Below the pieces are notes generated by a model. It saw only the letters and a list, made by a program, of their open reading frames with translations. It made no database searches and had not been told where the DNA came from. The translations under genes were made by a program, and so were the position numbers. Positions 1 to 8,538 of a stretch of 64,000 nucleotides of DNA are shown one piece after another; within the stretch, counting starts at the first letter, position 1; each line of letters starts with the position of its first letter. This DNA comes from Bacillota bacterium (GTDB lineage: Bacteria; Bacillota; UBA4882; UBA8346). The DNA lies in the NCBI GenBank assembly GCA_023392595.1, contig JAEVYU010000074.1, positions 39,663 to 103,662 on the forward strand, in the 5' to 3' direction.

Positions 1-1402
1 CGTTTTCATTCATCCTGTCGGCTGCCAAGGTATACTGAATCAAATCATTGGTGCCGATGCTGAAAAAATCGGCTTCTTTAGCCAAATCTTCTGCAATGAG
101 AGCGGCCGAAGGGATTTCAATCATCATGCCCACCGGGATTTTTTCGTTAAAAGCCTTTTCTTCTTGTTGCAATTCCATCATACATTCTTCTAAGATTCCT
201 TTTGCTTTTAAAAATTCCTCCAAGGAACCGATCATCGGGAACATAATTTGAATATCGCCATAGGCCGACGCCCGGAGAAGCGCCCGCAACTGGGGTTTAA
301 AAAGGTCCGGGCGGTTCAAACACAAGCGGATAGCCCGGAGGCCCAGAAAGGGATTCATTTCATCAGGCAGGGGTAAATAAGGCAGTTTCTTGTCGCCGCC
401 GATATCCAAAGTGCGAATCACCACCGGTTTACCCTTCATGGCCCGGGCCACCTGCTTGTAAGCTTGAAATTGTTCTTCTTCCGCCGGTAATTTTGAACCT
501 TCCATATAAAGAAATTCAGTCCTAAACAGACCAATTCCTTCTGCGCCATTTTTGAGGGCCTGCTCAACATCGGCCGGCTTTCCGATATTGGCGGCCAGAA
601 TGATTCGTTTCCCTTTTTTGGTCGTTGTCCGGGCGTTCACTAAACTCTTAAGCTGTTTTCTTTCCAATTCGAACTCGGCTTTTTTCTTTTCATAAGAAGC
701 CATCATAATTTCGTCCGGATTGACAAAAACTTTCCCCAAAACGCCATCGACCACCATAGTGTCCCCATTGCGGACAAATGATGTAATATCCATTAACCCC
801 ACCACCGCCGGAATCTCCAAAGTCCTGGCCATAATCACACTATGAGAAGTAGGACCGCCAACATCAGTTACAAAAGCAGAAATACGCGACTTATCAATTT
901 GCGCCGTATCGGTTGGAGTCAAATCATGGGCGACAATAACCGCATTCTCCGGCAAATCCTCAAATTCATATTTCATCTGCCCGCTCAGGTTTTTCAGAAG
1001 ACGTGTTCCGATATCTTTAACATCTGCCGCTCTCTCCCGCAAGTATTCATCATCCAAATTGGCCAACATTCCGGCATAAATATCGGTTATTCCTCTTATA
1101 GCCATGACTGCACTGATTTGTTGTGCTTCGATATTATTGATTGCAGCTCCAGTAAATTCTGGATCGTCCAGCAGTTGAAGCTGGACTTCAATAATTGCAG
1201 CAGAATCTTTACCCATTTCCAATCTGGTTTTTTCATATAATGAAATAAGTTGTTCTCGGGATTTATCGATGGCGACATGAAGTTTTTCTTTTTCTGCCGC
1301 AAAGTTAAGGATTTGTGTTTCTTCAATTTGGTTATCGACTGATTCTTTCAGAAAAACTGCTCCTATCGCATAACCTTTTGAGGCGGGAATACCTTGTTTC
1401 AT
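1..1402 (-). CDS. ptsI: Phosphoenolpyruvate-protein phosphotransferase (PTS enzyme I), 3' end outside the window
   Basis: Enzyme I takes phosphate from PEP and passes it to HPr, the first step of PTS sugar uptake in the cytoplasm. The reading frame is open from the window edge to an ATG at 1402, with AAAGGA 8-9 bases upstream. About 467 codons are present, against roughly 570 in the family, so the last part of the PEP-binding barrel is missing. The phosphohistidine motif GGPTSHSVIMAR is encoded near 825-860, and a GTNDLIQYTLAADR block typical of the C-terminal PEP-binding domain lies at the window edge. It follows ptsH in the same direction, but a 232-base gap holding two long inverted repeats separates them. 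Identification is secure; only the C-terminus is unseen. Confidence 0.95.
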   Translation of the reverse strand, partial: MKQGIPASKGYAIGAVFLKESVDNQIEETQILNFAAEKEKLHVAIDKSREQLISLYEKTRLEMGKDSAAIIEVQLQLLDDPEFTGAAINNIEAQQISAVMAIRGITDIYAGMLANLDDEYLRERAADVKDIGTRLLKNLSGQMKYEFEDLPENAVIVAHDLTPTDTAQIDKSRISAFVTDVGGPTSHSVIMARTLEIPAVVGLMDITSFVRNGDTMVVDGVLGKVFVNPDEIMMASYEKKKAEFELERKQLKSLVNARTTTKKGKRIILAANIGKPADVEQALKNGAEGIGLFRTEFLYMEGSKLPAEEEQFQAYKQVARAMKGKPVVIRTLDIGGDKKLPYLPLPDEMNPFLGLRAIRLCLNRPDLFKPQLRALLRASAYGDIQIMFPMIGSLEEFLKAKGILEECMMELQQEEKAFNEKIPVGMMIEIPSAALIAEDLAKEADFFSIGTNDLIQYTLAADRMNEN

Positions 1403-1498
1403 TTTCGAATCCTTTCTTATCCTAAACTCAAAGTAACCACTTGTCGCCTAAAGCGTATACTTGCAATGAACAATTCATTTACGATATAAATAGCCACT

Positions 1499-1546
1499 AG
1501 TAAAACGTTCTCTAAATAACTACTCAATGATTGTGAACGTTTTACT
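1499..1546. repeat. Perfect 12-bp inverted repeat between ptsH and ptsI
   Basis: AGTAAAACGTTC at 1499-1510 is matched by GAACGTTTTACT at 1535-1546, with a 24-base spacer. There is no T-run, so it is not a classical terminator. It could be an operator or an RNA processing hairpin in the ptsH-ptsI transcript. Confidence 0.6.
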
Positions 1547-1548
1547 TA

Positions 1549-1603
1549 AGTAGAGCGTATCTTCCCCATTTCTGATTACCATTTATTTACGATACGCTCT
1601 ACT
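1549..1603. repeat. Perfect 13-bp inverted repeat between ptsH and ptsI
   Basis: AGTAGAGCGTATC at 1549-1561 is matched by GATACGCTCTACT at 1591-1603, with a 29-base spacer. It starts two bases after the preceding inverted repeat, so the two dyads together fill much of the ptsH-ptsI gap. Confidence 0.6.
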
Positions 1604-1634
1604 CGTTATGGCGAAAGCTACATACAGCTTCATC

Positions 1635-1901
1635 CTATTCCTCGCCAAACTTGGATTTCACCAAATGAGTCAATGCCTCAAGAGCCTCTTTTTCATCTTC
1701 GCCTTCGACATTAATCGTAATCTCACTGCCTTTATTGATCCCCAAAGCCAAAAGACCCAATAACGATTTAGCATTACCGCTCTTGCCATTTTTAATAACC
1801 GTGATATTCGACTTAAAGGATGATGCGGTATTTATAAATAACGAAGCAGGCCGGGCATGAATTCCGGTTTGGTTCATAACCATTATATTTTGCGATATCA
1901 T
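1635..1901 (-). CDS. ptsH: Phosphocarrier protein HPr
   Basis: HPr (88 aa) carries phosphate from enzyme I to the sugar-specific EIIA proteins. His15 sits in GIHARPAS, the phosphorylated site. Ser46 lies in AKSLLGLL, the site that HPr kinase modifies in Firmicutes, so this HPr can probably also act in CcpA-type carbon control; no HPr kinase or CcpA gene is in the window. The ATG at 1901 follows AGGAGG at a good distance. It lies between the EIIC gene and ptsI, which places the general PTS proteins beside a cellobiose-type permease. No sigma-54 site is visible just upstream, so its expression need not follow that of the sugar genes. Confidence 0.96.
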   Translation of the reverse strand: MISQNIMVMNQTGIHARPASLFINTASSFKSNITVIKNGKSGNAKSLLGLLALGINKGSEITINVEGEDEKEALEALTHLVKSKFGEE

Positions 1902-2007
1902 CTTGTTGCCCTCCTAAAATAACTAAATATTTTTTATTGCGCGACTGACATCAATAAAGTCTGCTGGATAATGAATATATTTGCTTATTGACGTCACAAA
2001 CCTTTTT

Positions 2008-2058
2008 ATAAATTCATTTCATTTGACTTATCATGCAACGGAAATGATATGAATTTAT
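2008..2058. repeat. 17-bp inverted repeat overlapping the EIIC stop codon
   Basis: Arms at 2008-2024 and 2042-2058 match at 16 of 17 positions with a 17-base loop. The right arm covers the stop codon of the EIIC gene. There is no T-run on the minus strand, so it may protect the 3' end of the mRNA or bind a regulator of ptsH rather than terminate. Confidence 0.5.
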
Positions 2059-3404
2059 GCTTGCTTCTCGTTTTCGCAAGCTTTTTTATCCATCACCTTA
2101 AAGAAGGGGATGTAAATCAAAGCGTCGATAATGACCATAGCCACCTGGAACAAAGCCACCCGCCAACCGGCGCCGCCTCCCGCCAAAAGTCCCGACATAA
2201 TTACCGGTGTTCCCAAAGGAACCACCGTGCTTAACCGAGGCAGGATATTCATCACCGTTAACACATAAGCCAATATTGCGGAAACCATGGGTGTTACGAG
2301 CCATGGCAGCAAGATATAAGGATTGAGTACAACCGGGGTTGCAAATAAAATCGGTTCGTTAATACCGCAAATGTTGGCCGGCAACGCCAGTTTTCCTAAT
2401 GTTTTATATTGTTTGCTTTTGCTCCATAACGCCATATAAATGCACAGTCCCAACGTCATTCCCGAACCGCCGGTAATGGCATAAATACTAAAGAAGGTAC
2501 GGTTGATGATATTGGGAAGTTGAAATACGGATACTCCGGCGTTCATAGCGGCAATATTGGCCGCCGTCAGCGAAGTCCATAACGGGTAAAAAATCGGCAA
2601 AATAACGGCGGTTACACCATGAATACCGAAGAACCATAATAACTGCGTGATGAAGATCGCCACCAAGAATGAACCCAGGCTATTGCCCAAGAACATTTCC
2701 ATCGGTGCTTGAATAAATGAATAAATCATAGCATGCAATCCAGTGACACCAGGAATCAAGGCCGCCAACTTATTGAGAAGCATAAATAAAATAATGATGA
2801 CAAATCCGGGGACAAGACCGGCGAAAGATTTGACAATCGTCGGCGGCACACCCTCCGGCATTTTGATGGCCATCCCTTTATCGAGCAGCTTGTTATAGAT
2901 TACTGTCGATACTAAACCGACAACAATTGCCATAAATAAACCTCTCGCGCCAATCCATTCGTAGGGTATCACATTCCCGACCGGAACCATCGTTCCCTCC
3001 GGCAGAGTCAGCTTGGCGGCGGCTAAAAACTTATTGATAATTTCCGCCGTATTGGAGAGCGGGGTTATAGCCAAAAAGGTAAACAAGCCGATCATTCCCG
3101 CCGTGGCCGGATCTTTTTCATAATACTTCGCCAAACTGAATGAAATGAAAAATACCGCATACAAGGCAAGAATATCATTGGTGACCATGTTAGGAAGGGC
3201 TAAAACCGGTTTAAGCCCGGTCGTGATAATAAAATTTTGATAAGGAGCAATCGCCAGCGAATTAAGCAGAGAAAAAATGGCTCCGATAATGATCACTGGC
3301 ATCAGCGCCATAAAACCGTCGCTAATAGCCCTCAAAAACTTGTTGGATGCGATCCGATTTGCCGCCGGTACAACATTTTCTTGGATAAAATCCTTAATCT
3401 TCAT
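2055..3404 (-). CDS. PTS EIIC component, lactose/cellobiose (oligo-beta-glucoside) family, copy 1
   Basis: Membrane channel of a PTS (449 aa), which moves a beta-linked disaccharide across the membrane while it is phosphorylated by EIIB. The sequence has the typical opening (MKIKDFIQENVVPAANRIASN), about ten hydrophobic segments, and the family blocks GIHGVTAVILPIFYP and NEPILFATP that contribute to substrate binding. The ATG at 3404 follows AGGGGTAGGG. A sigma-54 promoter at 3605-3628 lies about 200 bases upstream and serves this gene alone. A second EIIC of the same family is at 8539-9915, while only one EIIA and one EIIB are present, so the two channels probably share them. The exact sugar cannot be told from sequence; cellobiose, chitobiose or another beta-glucoside is likely. 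Confidence 0.92.
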   Translation of the reverse strand: MKIKDFIQENVVPAANRIASNKFLRAISDGFMALMPVIIIGAIFSLLNSLAIAPYQNFIITTGLKPVLALPNMVTNDILALYAVFFISFSLAKYYEKDPATAGMIGLFTFLAITPLSNTAEIINKFLAAAKLTLPEGTMVPVGNVIPYEWIGARGLFMAIVVGLVSTVIYNKLLDKGMAIKMPEGVPPTIVKSFAGLVPGFVIIILFMLLNKLAALIPGVTGLHAMIYSFIQAPMEMFLGNSLGSFLVAIFITQLLWFFGIHGVTAVILPIFYPLWTSLTAANIAAMNAGVSVFQLPNIINRTFFSIYAITGGSGMTLGLCIYMALWSKSKQYKTLGKLALPANICGINEPILFATPVVLNPYILLPWLVTPMVSAILAYVLTVMNILPRLSTVVPLGTPVIMSGLLAGGGAGWRVALFQVAMVIIDALIYIPFFKVMDKKACENEKQA

Positions 3405-3604
3405 ATTCCCTACCCCTCTACAATTTTATAACAACCGTTAATGACCTTACGGAGGCCATTTCTGTTCCGGCTTATCCGTATGGCATTTACTTTGCCATTC
3501 CTTTTACCACCTTCTCTCCCCATACCATAATCATTGGCTTTTGAGGCAAAAATTAAGACCTCTTCAGTAGTATTTTTCAATTTCAAGATATCGATAGATA
3601 TTTT

Positions 3605-3628
3605 TATAGCAAAAAACATGCCAAAACA
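3605..3628 (-). promoter_or_regulatory. Sigma-54 (-24/-12) promoter P1, upstream of EIIC copy 1
   Basis: On the minus strand the sequence reads TTTTGGCATGTTTTTTGC. The invariant GG (3622-3621) and GC (3610-3609) are separated by exactly 10 bases, as sigma-54 requires. The same 21-base core occurs at 7661-7681 and 9973-9993. Confidence 0.85.
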
Positions 3629-3740
3629 CTCTTCCGTATCAAATAAAAAGGGTGCCTCAATTTTCTCTATAAGCAATCAAACAAAAACGCATCTGAAGCA
3701 TTTGTAATACTGTCAAACACGTTCTTTGGTCCATATAAAA

Positions 3741-3850
3741 GGCTGCCGCAAAATTTGAAAAAGGGATGAGCTATGCCCCATATTGCTCTTCCAGATATGC
3801 AAGCACTTATAGAGTATATCTCTACCGCTTCTTTCTATTTGGCGGCAGCC
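3741..3850. repeat. MITE-like inverted-repeat element, about 110 bp
   Basis: The ends are GGCTGCCGC (3741-3749) and GCGGCAGCC (3842-3850), perfect 9-bp inverted repeats. In the reverse direction an AGATATAC stretch lies about 30 bases inside the end, as in the element at 26597-26712. It fills the gap between the esterase stop and promoter P1. It has no coding capacity of its own. Confidence 0.4.
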
Positions 3851-3876
3851 CGCACATTTACCGTCACAGAATAAGC

Positions 3877-5223
3877 TTATTTCAATTTCTGAGCCGCCAG
3901 CCATTCCATTAAGGTGACTTTTTTACCATCAATGGTATTGACGCACTCATTGTTATAAACATAAATCCAGGACCAATGACCATTATATTCAAAGGGTTTA
4001 CCGGTCGAATCGGCATATAATCCAGTCGTATCATGAACATTTTCAAATAGGCTCAAATGTACATTTTGAGCGCCGACAGCCAACAGACGTTGGTACGTTG
4101 GCAGCACATAATCCGCTACCGGTACCACCGGATCAGTCTTTGCTGCGGTAAACCAGATCGGTACATTTTTCATCGCTTGAATCTCTTGATCGCTGATCAA
4201 TTTGTCTGCCAAAGCTTCACAGGTGGGAAAAGCCGCCGCAAAATACTGGGGATAGTCGCGAATCAACACCATTGTCATATAACCGCCGTTAGAATCGCCG
4301 CCCATATAGATACGCTGCGGATCAATATCTTTATGACTGGCGACATAATTTTGAATCAACGCTATCAGCGATTTCTCATACTTTGAAGTACCATCTCCGA
4401 AACTCTTGAAACCATCCATCCAAAAAGTCGGCGTCTGTGGCACCAAGACATAAGCGCCGCCGAAATAGGACTGGATTTGCGGGGTAGCAAAGGCGCAGGC
4501 TTTGTTGGCGGAGATCGGAACAGTGGGGTCCGTACCGCCTTCGCCCATCCCGTGCAACCAGATAATCAACGGGTTTTTCTTCTGATCTTTCGCCGGAGTG
4601 AACTCGGCATAATGCAAAGTAATATTATCGTTGATTTGTTCTCCAAAGGCAAATTCATCAACTACCGGACGAATATTACCCTCGGACTTCGTTACTACAA
4701 GTCTCTTCAACTTACCGCGTTCCGTTTGAATATCCTTGGTTTGCGTGATAGTGTAATCACATTGTATCCATGTATTCAACATGGTTTTCATACTGAAATT
4801 CAGCGGCGAACCTAATATAACCGTCGGTCCCACTTTCATCTCAATCACTACATAACGGCCCTGTTTGGCTATATTGCCATCTTTATCCGTAACGTAAACC
4901 TTGGTAATGTCCCGATACCCCTCAATGCCTTTTTCAGCTTTTTCCGAAGCTGAGAGTCTCTTCTCCATCTCTTTCGCTTGGACCGAACCTTTTTCCGGGG
5001 GTATATTACGCTTTACATAGACTTTAAAGGTATCCCGGCTCACCGAGTCCGCCTTAATATCTTTGCCCAGATCCACAATCACCCGGGGAGTTGCGGCTCC
5101 CCAATCATATACTTCCGTAACCATCCGGTAAGCCGGTTCCACCGCCTTAGCCCCTGCCGTGGCTCCCAGACACAAAATCATACCCGCCGCTAAACTTAAT
5201 ATTTTTAGGTGCCTTTTTTTCAT
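3877..5223 (-). CDS. Secreted alpha/beta-hydrolase (esterase) with an N-terminal beta-rich domain
   Basis: Predicted exported esterase (448 aa). Residues 1-27 form a signal peptide (KKRH, hydrophobic core, AGAKA). Residues about 30-190 are a beta-rich region such as the Ig-like domain of the Thermotoga EstA family. The hydrolase domain follows: IIWLHGMGEGG (oxyanion loop), GGDSNGGY with nucleophile Ser311, TDPVVP with Asp364, and a C-terminal His (His416 in NGHWSW, or His397). It follows the EIIB gene by 30 bases and closes the operon driven by promoter P2. It might remove ester groups from plant polysaccharide or oligosaccharides before uptake; that role is inferred from context only. No secretion-independent features are seen. 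Confidence 0.8.
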   Translation of the reverse strand: MKKRHLKILSLAAGMILCLGATAGAKAVEPAYRMVTEVYDWGAATPRVIVDLGKDIKADSVSRDTFKVYVKRNIPPEKGSVQAKEMEKRLSASEKAEKGIEGYRDITKVYVTDKDGNIAKQGRYVVIEMKVGPTVILGSPLNFSMKTMLNTWIQCDYTITQTKDIQTERGKLKRLVVTKSEGNIRPVVDEFAFGEQINDNITLHYAEFTPAKDQKKNPLIIWLHGMGEGGTDPTVPISANKACAFATPQIQSYFGGAYVLVPQTPTFWMDGFKSFGDGTSKYEKSLIALIQNYVASHKDIDPQRIYMGGDSNGGYMTMVLIRDYPQYFAAAFPTCEALADKLISDQEIQAMKNVPIWFTAAKTDPVVPVADYVLPTYQRLLAVGAQNVHLSLFENVHDTTGLYADSTGKPFEYNGHWSWIYVYNNECVNTIDGKKVTLMEWLAAQKLK

Positions 5224-5253
5224 TCTTGTTCCCTTCCTTTACTTTTTTGTCTC

Positions 5254-5556
5254 TCATAAATCCAGCGCTTTCTGTAACACCTTTTCTCCATTCATCATTC
5301 CATAGTCAATGCTGTCAATCACCGCCACTTTCATTCCTTTGGGTTCATAGGCCTCTTTAAATTTTTTCAACATGTATCCCACCTGCGGCCCAAGCAATAT
5401 GATATCGGTGTCGGTTTCATATTCCTTGAATTTACTCTCCGGAGTTGCCCTTACCGTTACATCCAGACCTAATTTTGTAATAGCCGCATTCATTTTCGTC
5501 ACCAATAAACTGGTGGACATCCCTGCTGCGCAAACCAAAGTAATTTTTTTCATCAT
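5254..5556 (-). CDS. PTS EIIB component, lactose/cellobiose family
   Basis: Cytoplasmic phosphotransfer protein (100 aa) that receives phosphate from EIIA on a cysteine and gives it to the sugar in EIIC. The active-site loop VCAAGMSTSLLV near the N-terminus contains Cys9. The length matches CelA/LicB proteins. Two ATG codons in a row (5556 and 5553) follow a strong GGGGGA; either could be used. It sits 27 bases after the GH1 glucosidase and before the esterase, in the operon that starts with EIIA. It is the only EIIB in the window, so it probably serves both EIIC proteins. Confidence 0.93.
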   Translation of the reverse strand: MMKKITLVCAAGMSTSLLVTKMNAAITKLGLDVTVRATPESKFKEYETDTDIILLGPQVGYMLKKFKEAYEPKGMKVAVIDSIDYGMMNGEKVLQKALDL

Positions 5557-5583
5557 TCATCCCCCTTATGAATACTTATTTCA

Positions 5584-7029
5584 TCACTCATTTCTTAAAT
5601 CTGCACCGTTAGTGGCAATTACCTTTTTGTACCAACCGAAAGACTTCTTTTTAATGCGCCGTAAATCTTTTAAATCAAACTCGTCCCGGTTGACATATAC
5701 AAATCCGTATCGCTTGGTGCAGCCTTGATGAGTGCTCACCAAATCAATTGCAGACCAGGGCGAATATCCCAAGAGCCGCACACCTTCATGCAACGCCAAT
5801 TGACATTCAAGAATATGAGCTTTTAAATATTCGATCCGGTAATCATCATTAATAATATCGCCTTTTTCAAGGGTATCCGGCACTCCGCAACCATTTTCGG
5901 TAATCAATAAGGGTAACTGATATCTTTCCCATAACTGGCGCAATGTAACATGAAGCCCCACCGGATCAATCGTCATATGCTGAGATGTTTCCATTACATA
6001 CTTGTTTTTGACTCCGATTGCAATTCCCGGCACTGAATTTAAACGGGTCATAAAAGCCGTCAAGGCTTTCCCCTCCTGTTCTTCATTCACCGGAGACAAC
6101 GCCTCATCCAATGATAAATAACGAACTGTGGTGGCCCCATAATAATTAAAGGCGATGAAATCAGGTTTCGCTTTTTGTAACAATTCCATATCACCCTCTT
6201 CAATAATGGGCGCGCAATCATTATCAACGAACCACTGCCATAAAGCCTCCGGATAGGTTCCTTTACAAGCCACATCCAAATACAAACGATTCCGGAATTG
6301 ATCAAAATCCATAGCCGCCAGTACATTCTTTGGTTGGCTGGTTTCCGGATAAACAGCAACAATATTGGGGGCCGGGCCAATTTTGCCATCCGGAATCAGC
6401 TCATGGCAGGATTGCATCGCTTTGGCCTGAGCCAAAAACATAATATGGCAAATATCATATTTTTCCTTAGGAGGCAATAACTTTTTACCATCGCCGATAT
6501 AGGCTTCATACATAATCATCATATTTTGCTCATTGATGGTCAGCCAGTGTTTAACCCGATCGCCATAAAGCTTAAACACAGTACGGCAATAGCGATCAAA
6601 ATCTCCAATAATCCGGCGGTTCCGCCATCCGCCATATTTCTTTTCCAAGGCCAGCGGCAAATCAAAATGGTATAAGGTCACCACTGGAGTGATATGATAC
6701 TTCACCAATTCATTAATTAAATTATCATAAAATTGCAGTCCTTTTTCATTCGGTAGCGGATCATTTCCATTCGGAAAAATGCGCGTCCATGCTATGGAAA
6801 ACCGGTATTCCTTAAATCCCATTTCCGCCATCAAGGCCACATCTTCTTGATAATGATGATAGTGAGCGCTGGCCACTTTAAAATCAGTGGTCCCCTCCGG
6901 AATCGTTTTAATGTCAGCAACTGACAATCCTTTGCCGTCTTCATTGTAGGCTCCCTCAAATTGAAACGCCGAAGTGGAGCCACCCCATAAAAAATTTTCA
7001 GGAAATGGATTTATCTTTTTAAAATCCAT
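5584..7029 (-). CDS. 6-phospho-beta-glucosidase, glycoside hydrolase family 1
   Basis: Splits the phosphorylated disaccharide delivered by the PTS into glucose 6-phosphate and a free sugar in the cytoplasm. The 481-aa protein has the GH1 opening FPENFLWGGSTSAFQFEGA, the acid/base glutamate E167 in TINEQN, and the nucleophile E378 in LLITENGCG. The C-terminal block KRYGFVYVNRDEF is typical of the phospho-sugar-specific branch (BglA/BglH). The ATG at 7029 follows GGAGG by 7 bases. Between it and the upstream EIIA gene lies a 245-base gap with a MITE-like sequence. With the GH4 gene of this cluster broken, this is the only intact phospho-beta-glucosidase seen here. Confidence 0.93.
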   Translation of the reverse strand: MDFKKINPFPENFLWGGSTSAFQFEGAYNEDGKGLSVADIKTIPEGTTDFKVASAHYHHYQEDVALMAEMGFKEYRFSIAWTRIFPNGNDPLPNEKGLQFYDNLINELVKYHITPVVTLYHFDLPLALEKKYGGWRNRRIIGDFDRYCRTVFKLYGDRVKHWLTINEQNMMIMYEAYIGDGKKLLPPKEKYDICHIMFLAQAKAMQSCHELIPDGKIGPAPNIVAVYPETSQPKNVLAAMDFDQFRNRLYLDVACKGTYPEALWQWFVDNDCAPIIEEGDMELLQKAKPDFIAFNYYGATTVRYLSLDEALSPVNEEQEGKALTAFMTRLNSVPGIAIGVKNKYVMETSQHMTIDPVGLHVTLRQLWERYQLPLLITENGCGVPDTLEKGDIINDDYRIEYLKAHILECQLALHEGVRLLGYSPWSAIDLVSTHQGCTKRYGFVYVNRDEFDLKDLRRIKKKSFGWYKKVIATNGADLRNE

Positions 7030-7064
7030 GAAATTTCCTCCTTTACTTATCTAAAGCATTACTG

Positions 7065-7150
7065 GGCTGTCTTTAAAGGGATATCAAAATGTTAAAGATA
7101 TACTAAATTATATGCCGGATTGCTTTTTCTCAGATACTATAATCGCCGGT
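7065..7150. repeat. Partial MITE-like element between EIIA and the GH1 glucosidase
   Basis: Starts GGCTGTC at 7065 and shares an AAAGATATAC block and a GGATTGCTTTTTC block with the element at 26597-26712, in the same order. No matching right end was found, so it looks like a decayed copy. The right boundary is approximate. Confidence 0.35.
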
Positions 7151-7274
7151 AACGTCATAGTTAAGCCATTCATAATCGCCTTTAAATATTGATTGACCGA
7201 TATTTCCCCGCTATCAACTGTATTTTTTGTTGTGTATTTCACTCAGTTGTATTTACGAGCCTTCCTTTTTTGAT

Positions 7275-7583
7275 TTACTTTAAAAATTGCTCGTACATGT
7301 CGATCATTTCTAACGCTAAGTCTTTGACTGTCATAGCGTTCATCAAATGGTCCTGAGCATGAACCATTAATATGGTCACCTCCAGATGTCTGCCATCAGC
7401 TTCTTCCTGAATAAGCTGGGCTTGAACTTCATGTGCTTTCGCCAAATCATCACATGCTTGCTCATGTAAATCTCTAGCTTCCACTATTCGACCCGCCTTG
7501 GCCAAACGGATCGCTTCAATTGATTTACTTCTGGCATTCCCCCCGTTTACGATTAACTGCATTATAATGTTTTGGTAGTCCAT
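7275..7583 (-). CDS. PTS EIIA component, lactose/cellobiose family
   Basis: Receives phosphate from HPr and passes it to EIIB (102 aa). The active site is His75 in VHAQDHLM, with Asp78 as the metal ligand of the trimer. A longer in-frame ATG at 7688 is rejected because it lies upstream of the sigma-54 promoter at 7661-7681. The ATG at 7583 has AAAGGA 8 bases upstream and gives the family's usual length. It is the first gene of the P2 transcript, followed by the GH1 glucosidase, EIIB and the esterase. The broken GH4 gene ends just upstream of the promoter. Confidence 0.93.
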   Translation of the reverse strand: MDYQNIIMQLIVNGGNARSKSIEAIRLAKAGRIVEARDLHEQACDDLAKAHEVQAQLIQEEADGRHLEVTILMVHAQDHLMNAMTVKDLALEMIDMYEQFLK

Positions 7584-7656
7584 CTTTAGCATCCTTTCCG
7601 GCAAATTTCTCATAAAACGAAAGTTTTTGCTTTTTGTTATTGTTGTATTATAAAAC

Positions 7657-7681
7657 AAAGCAAAAAACATGCCAAAACACA
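7657..7681 (-). promoter_or_regulatory. Sigma-54 promoter P2, upstream of EIIA
   Basis: Minus strand GTGTTTTGGCATGTTTTTTG followed by C. GG (7674-7673) and GC (7662-7661) are 10 bases apart. It is identical over 21 bases to P1 and P3. The predicted start near 7650 decides the EIIA start codon. Confidence 0.85.
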
Positions 7682-7690
7682 TATACAAAT

Positions 7691-8457
7691 TTAATGAATG
7701 TGGCTCTTCGAGTTAAAATTGGGGTAAATATCTCGATGCGCTTCTAATAATTCGTCCAATTTGACATTTTTGACAAAAACGCTTACCTCGCCGGCTGCCA
7801 TCTTTGCGATGGCTTCTCCGGTGATGTTATTACCGTTCAGATAAAATCGCAATCCAAATATCATATGATTTAATCGGGCAAAATCGATTCTGATCCGTTG
7901 TAAATCTACGCCTAAACTTTTGGCAGTTCCCATTCCCATTGCAATCGGAACATTACATAAACCCACCACTCTCTTATTTTTACCGTATTGAAAACGGCTT
8001 TTGTAACCATTCCGGAAGGGTTGGTAAAATTAACAAGCCCAGCATCCGGACATACCTCGGCCATGTCTTGATCGATATTCAGGATCACCGGTATCGTTCT
8101 TAAAGCTTTAAACATCCCTCCGGCGCCATTGGTTTCTTGGCCAATATATCCGTGGCGTAAAGGAATTCTTTCATCTTTAATCTTGGCGTCCAAAAGTCCG
8201 ACCCGGATCTGCGTGGTTACAAAATCAGCGCCCGGCAAAGCTTCTTTACGATCCAGCGTTGTATGGATTGCCATTGGGAGCCCCTCCTTTTGTACCATAC
8301 GTTTGGCAAGAGCCGCGACGACTCTCAACTTTTCTTTTCCGGCGGCGATATCCACCAGCCAAAGCTCACGGACGGGCAATTCGCTATACCTTTTAATCAA
8401 GCCCTCTATTAGTTCAGGTGTATAGCTCGAACCGCCCCCTATTGATATTATTAATTG
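7691..8457 (-). pseudogene. Broken family 4 glycoside hydrolase (LicH-like 6-phospho-beta-glucosidase)
   Basis: The N-terminal half of a GH4 enzyme, which uses NAD and a metal. Recognisable blocks in order are IGGGSSYTPELIEG (NAD loop), NFTNPSGMVT, GLCNVPIAMG and FARLNHMIFG. There are three lesions. No ATG, GTG or TTG lies between the in-frame stop at 8482-8484 and the NAD loop. The frame shifts near 7968-7974, where removing one GA of an AAGAGAGTGG run restores the reading into VVGLCNVPI. The coding part stops at 7691, about 260 residues into a protein of about 440. The deletion runs straight into promoter P2. It lies downstream of EIIC copy 2 and was probably once its partner. Confidence 0.85.
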
Positions 8458-8538
8458 GGGAAAACTATATCTTGCTCTTATTTAATAGAAGAGGATACCT
8501 ATAAGGAATTGAATCTTCTTTAGGCAGCCCCTGATTGG

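Noticed and set aside
842..1240. 132-codon plus-strand frame
   Set aside because: Shadow of ptsI, whose minus-strand frame contains all expected motifs.
1530..1546. Possible catabolite response element (cre) at TGTGAACGTTTTAC
   Set aside because: Only a partial match to the cre consensus, and the sequence is better explained as one arm of a perfect inverted repeat.
3410..3676. 88-codon open frame on the minus strand
   Set aside because: It covers the sigma-54 promoter P1 and the 5' leader of the EIIC gene, has no ribosome site and no family features.
3713..3904. 63-codon open frame on the minus strand
   Set aside because: It overlaps the MITE-like element and the esterase stop; no ribosome site.
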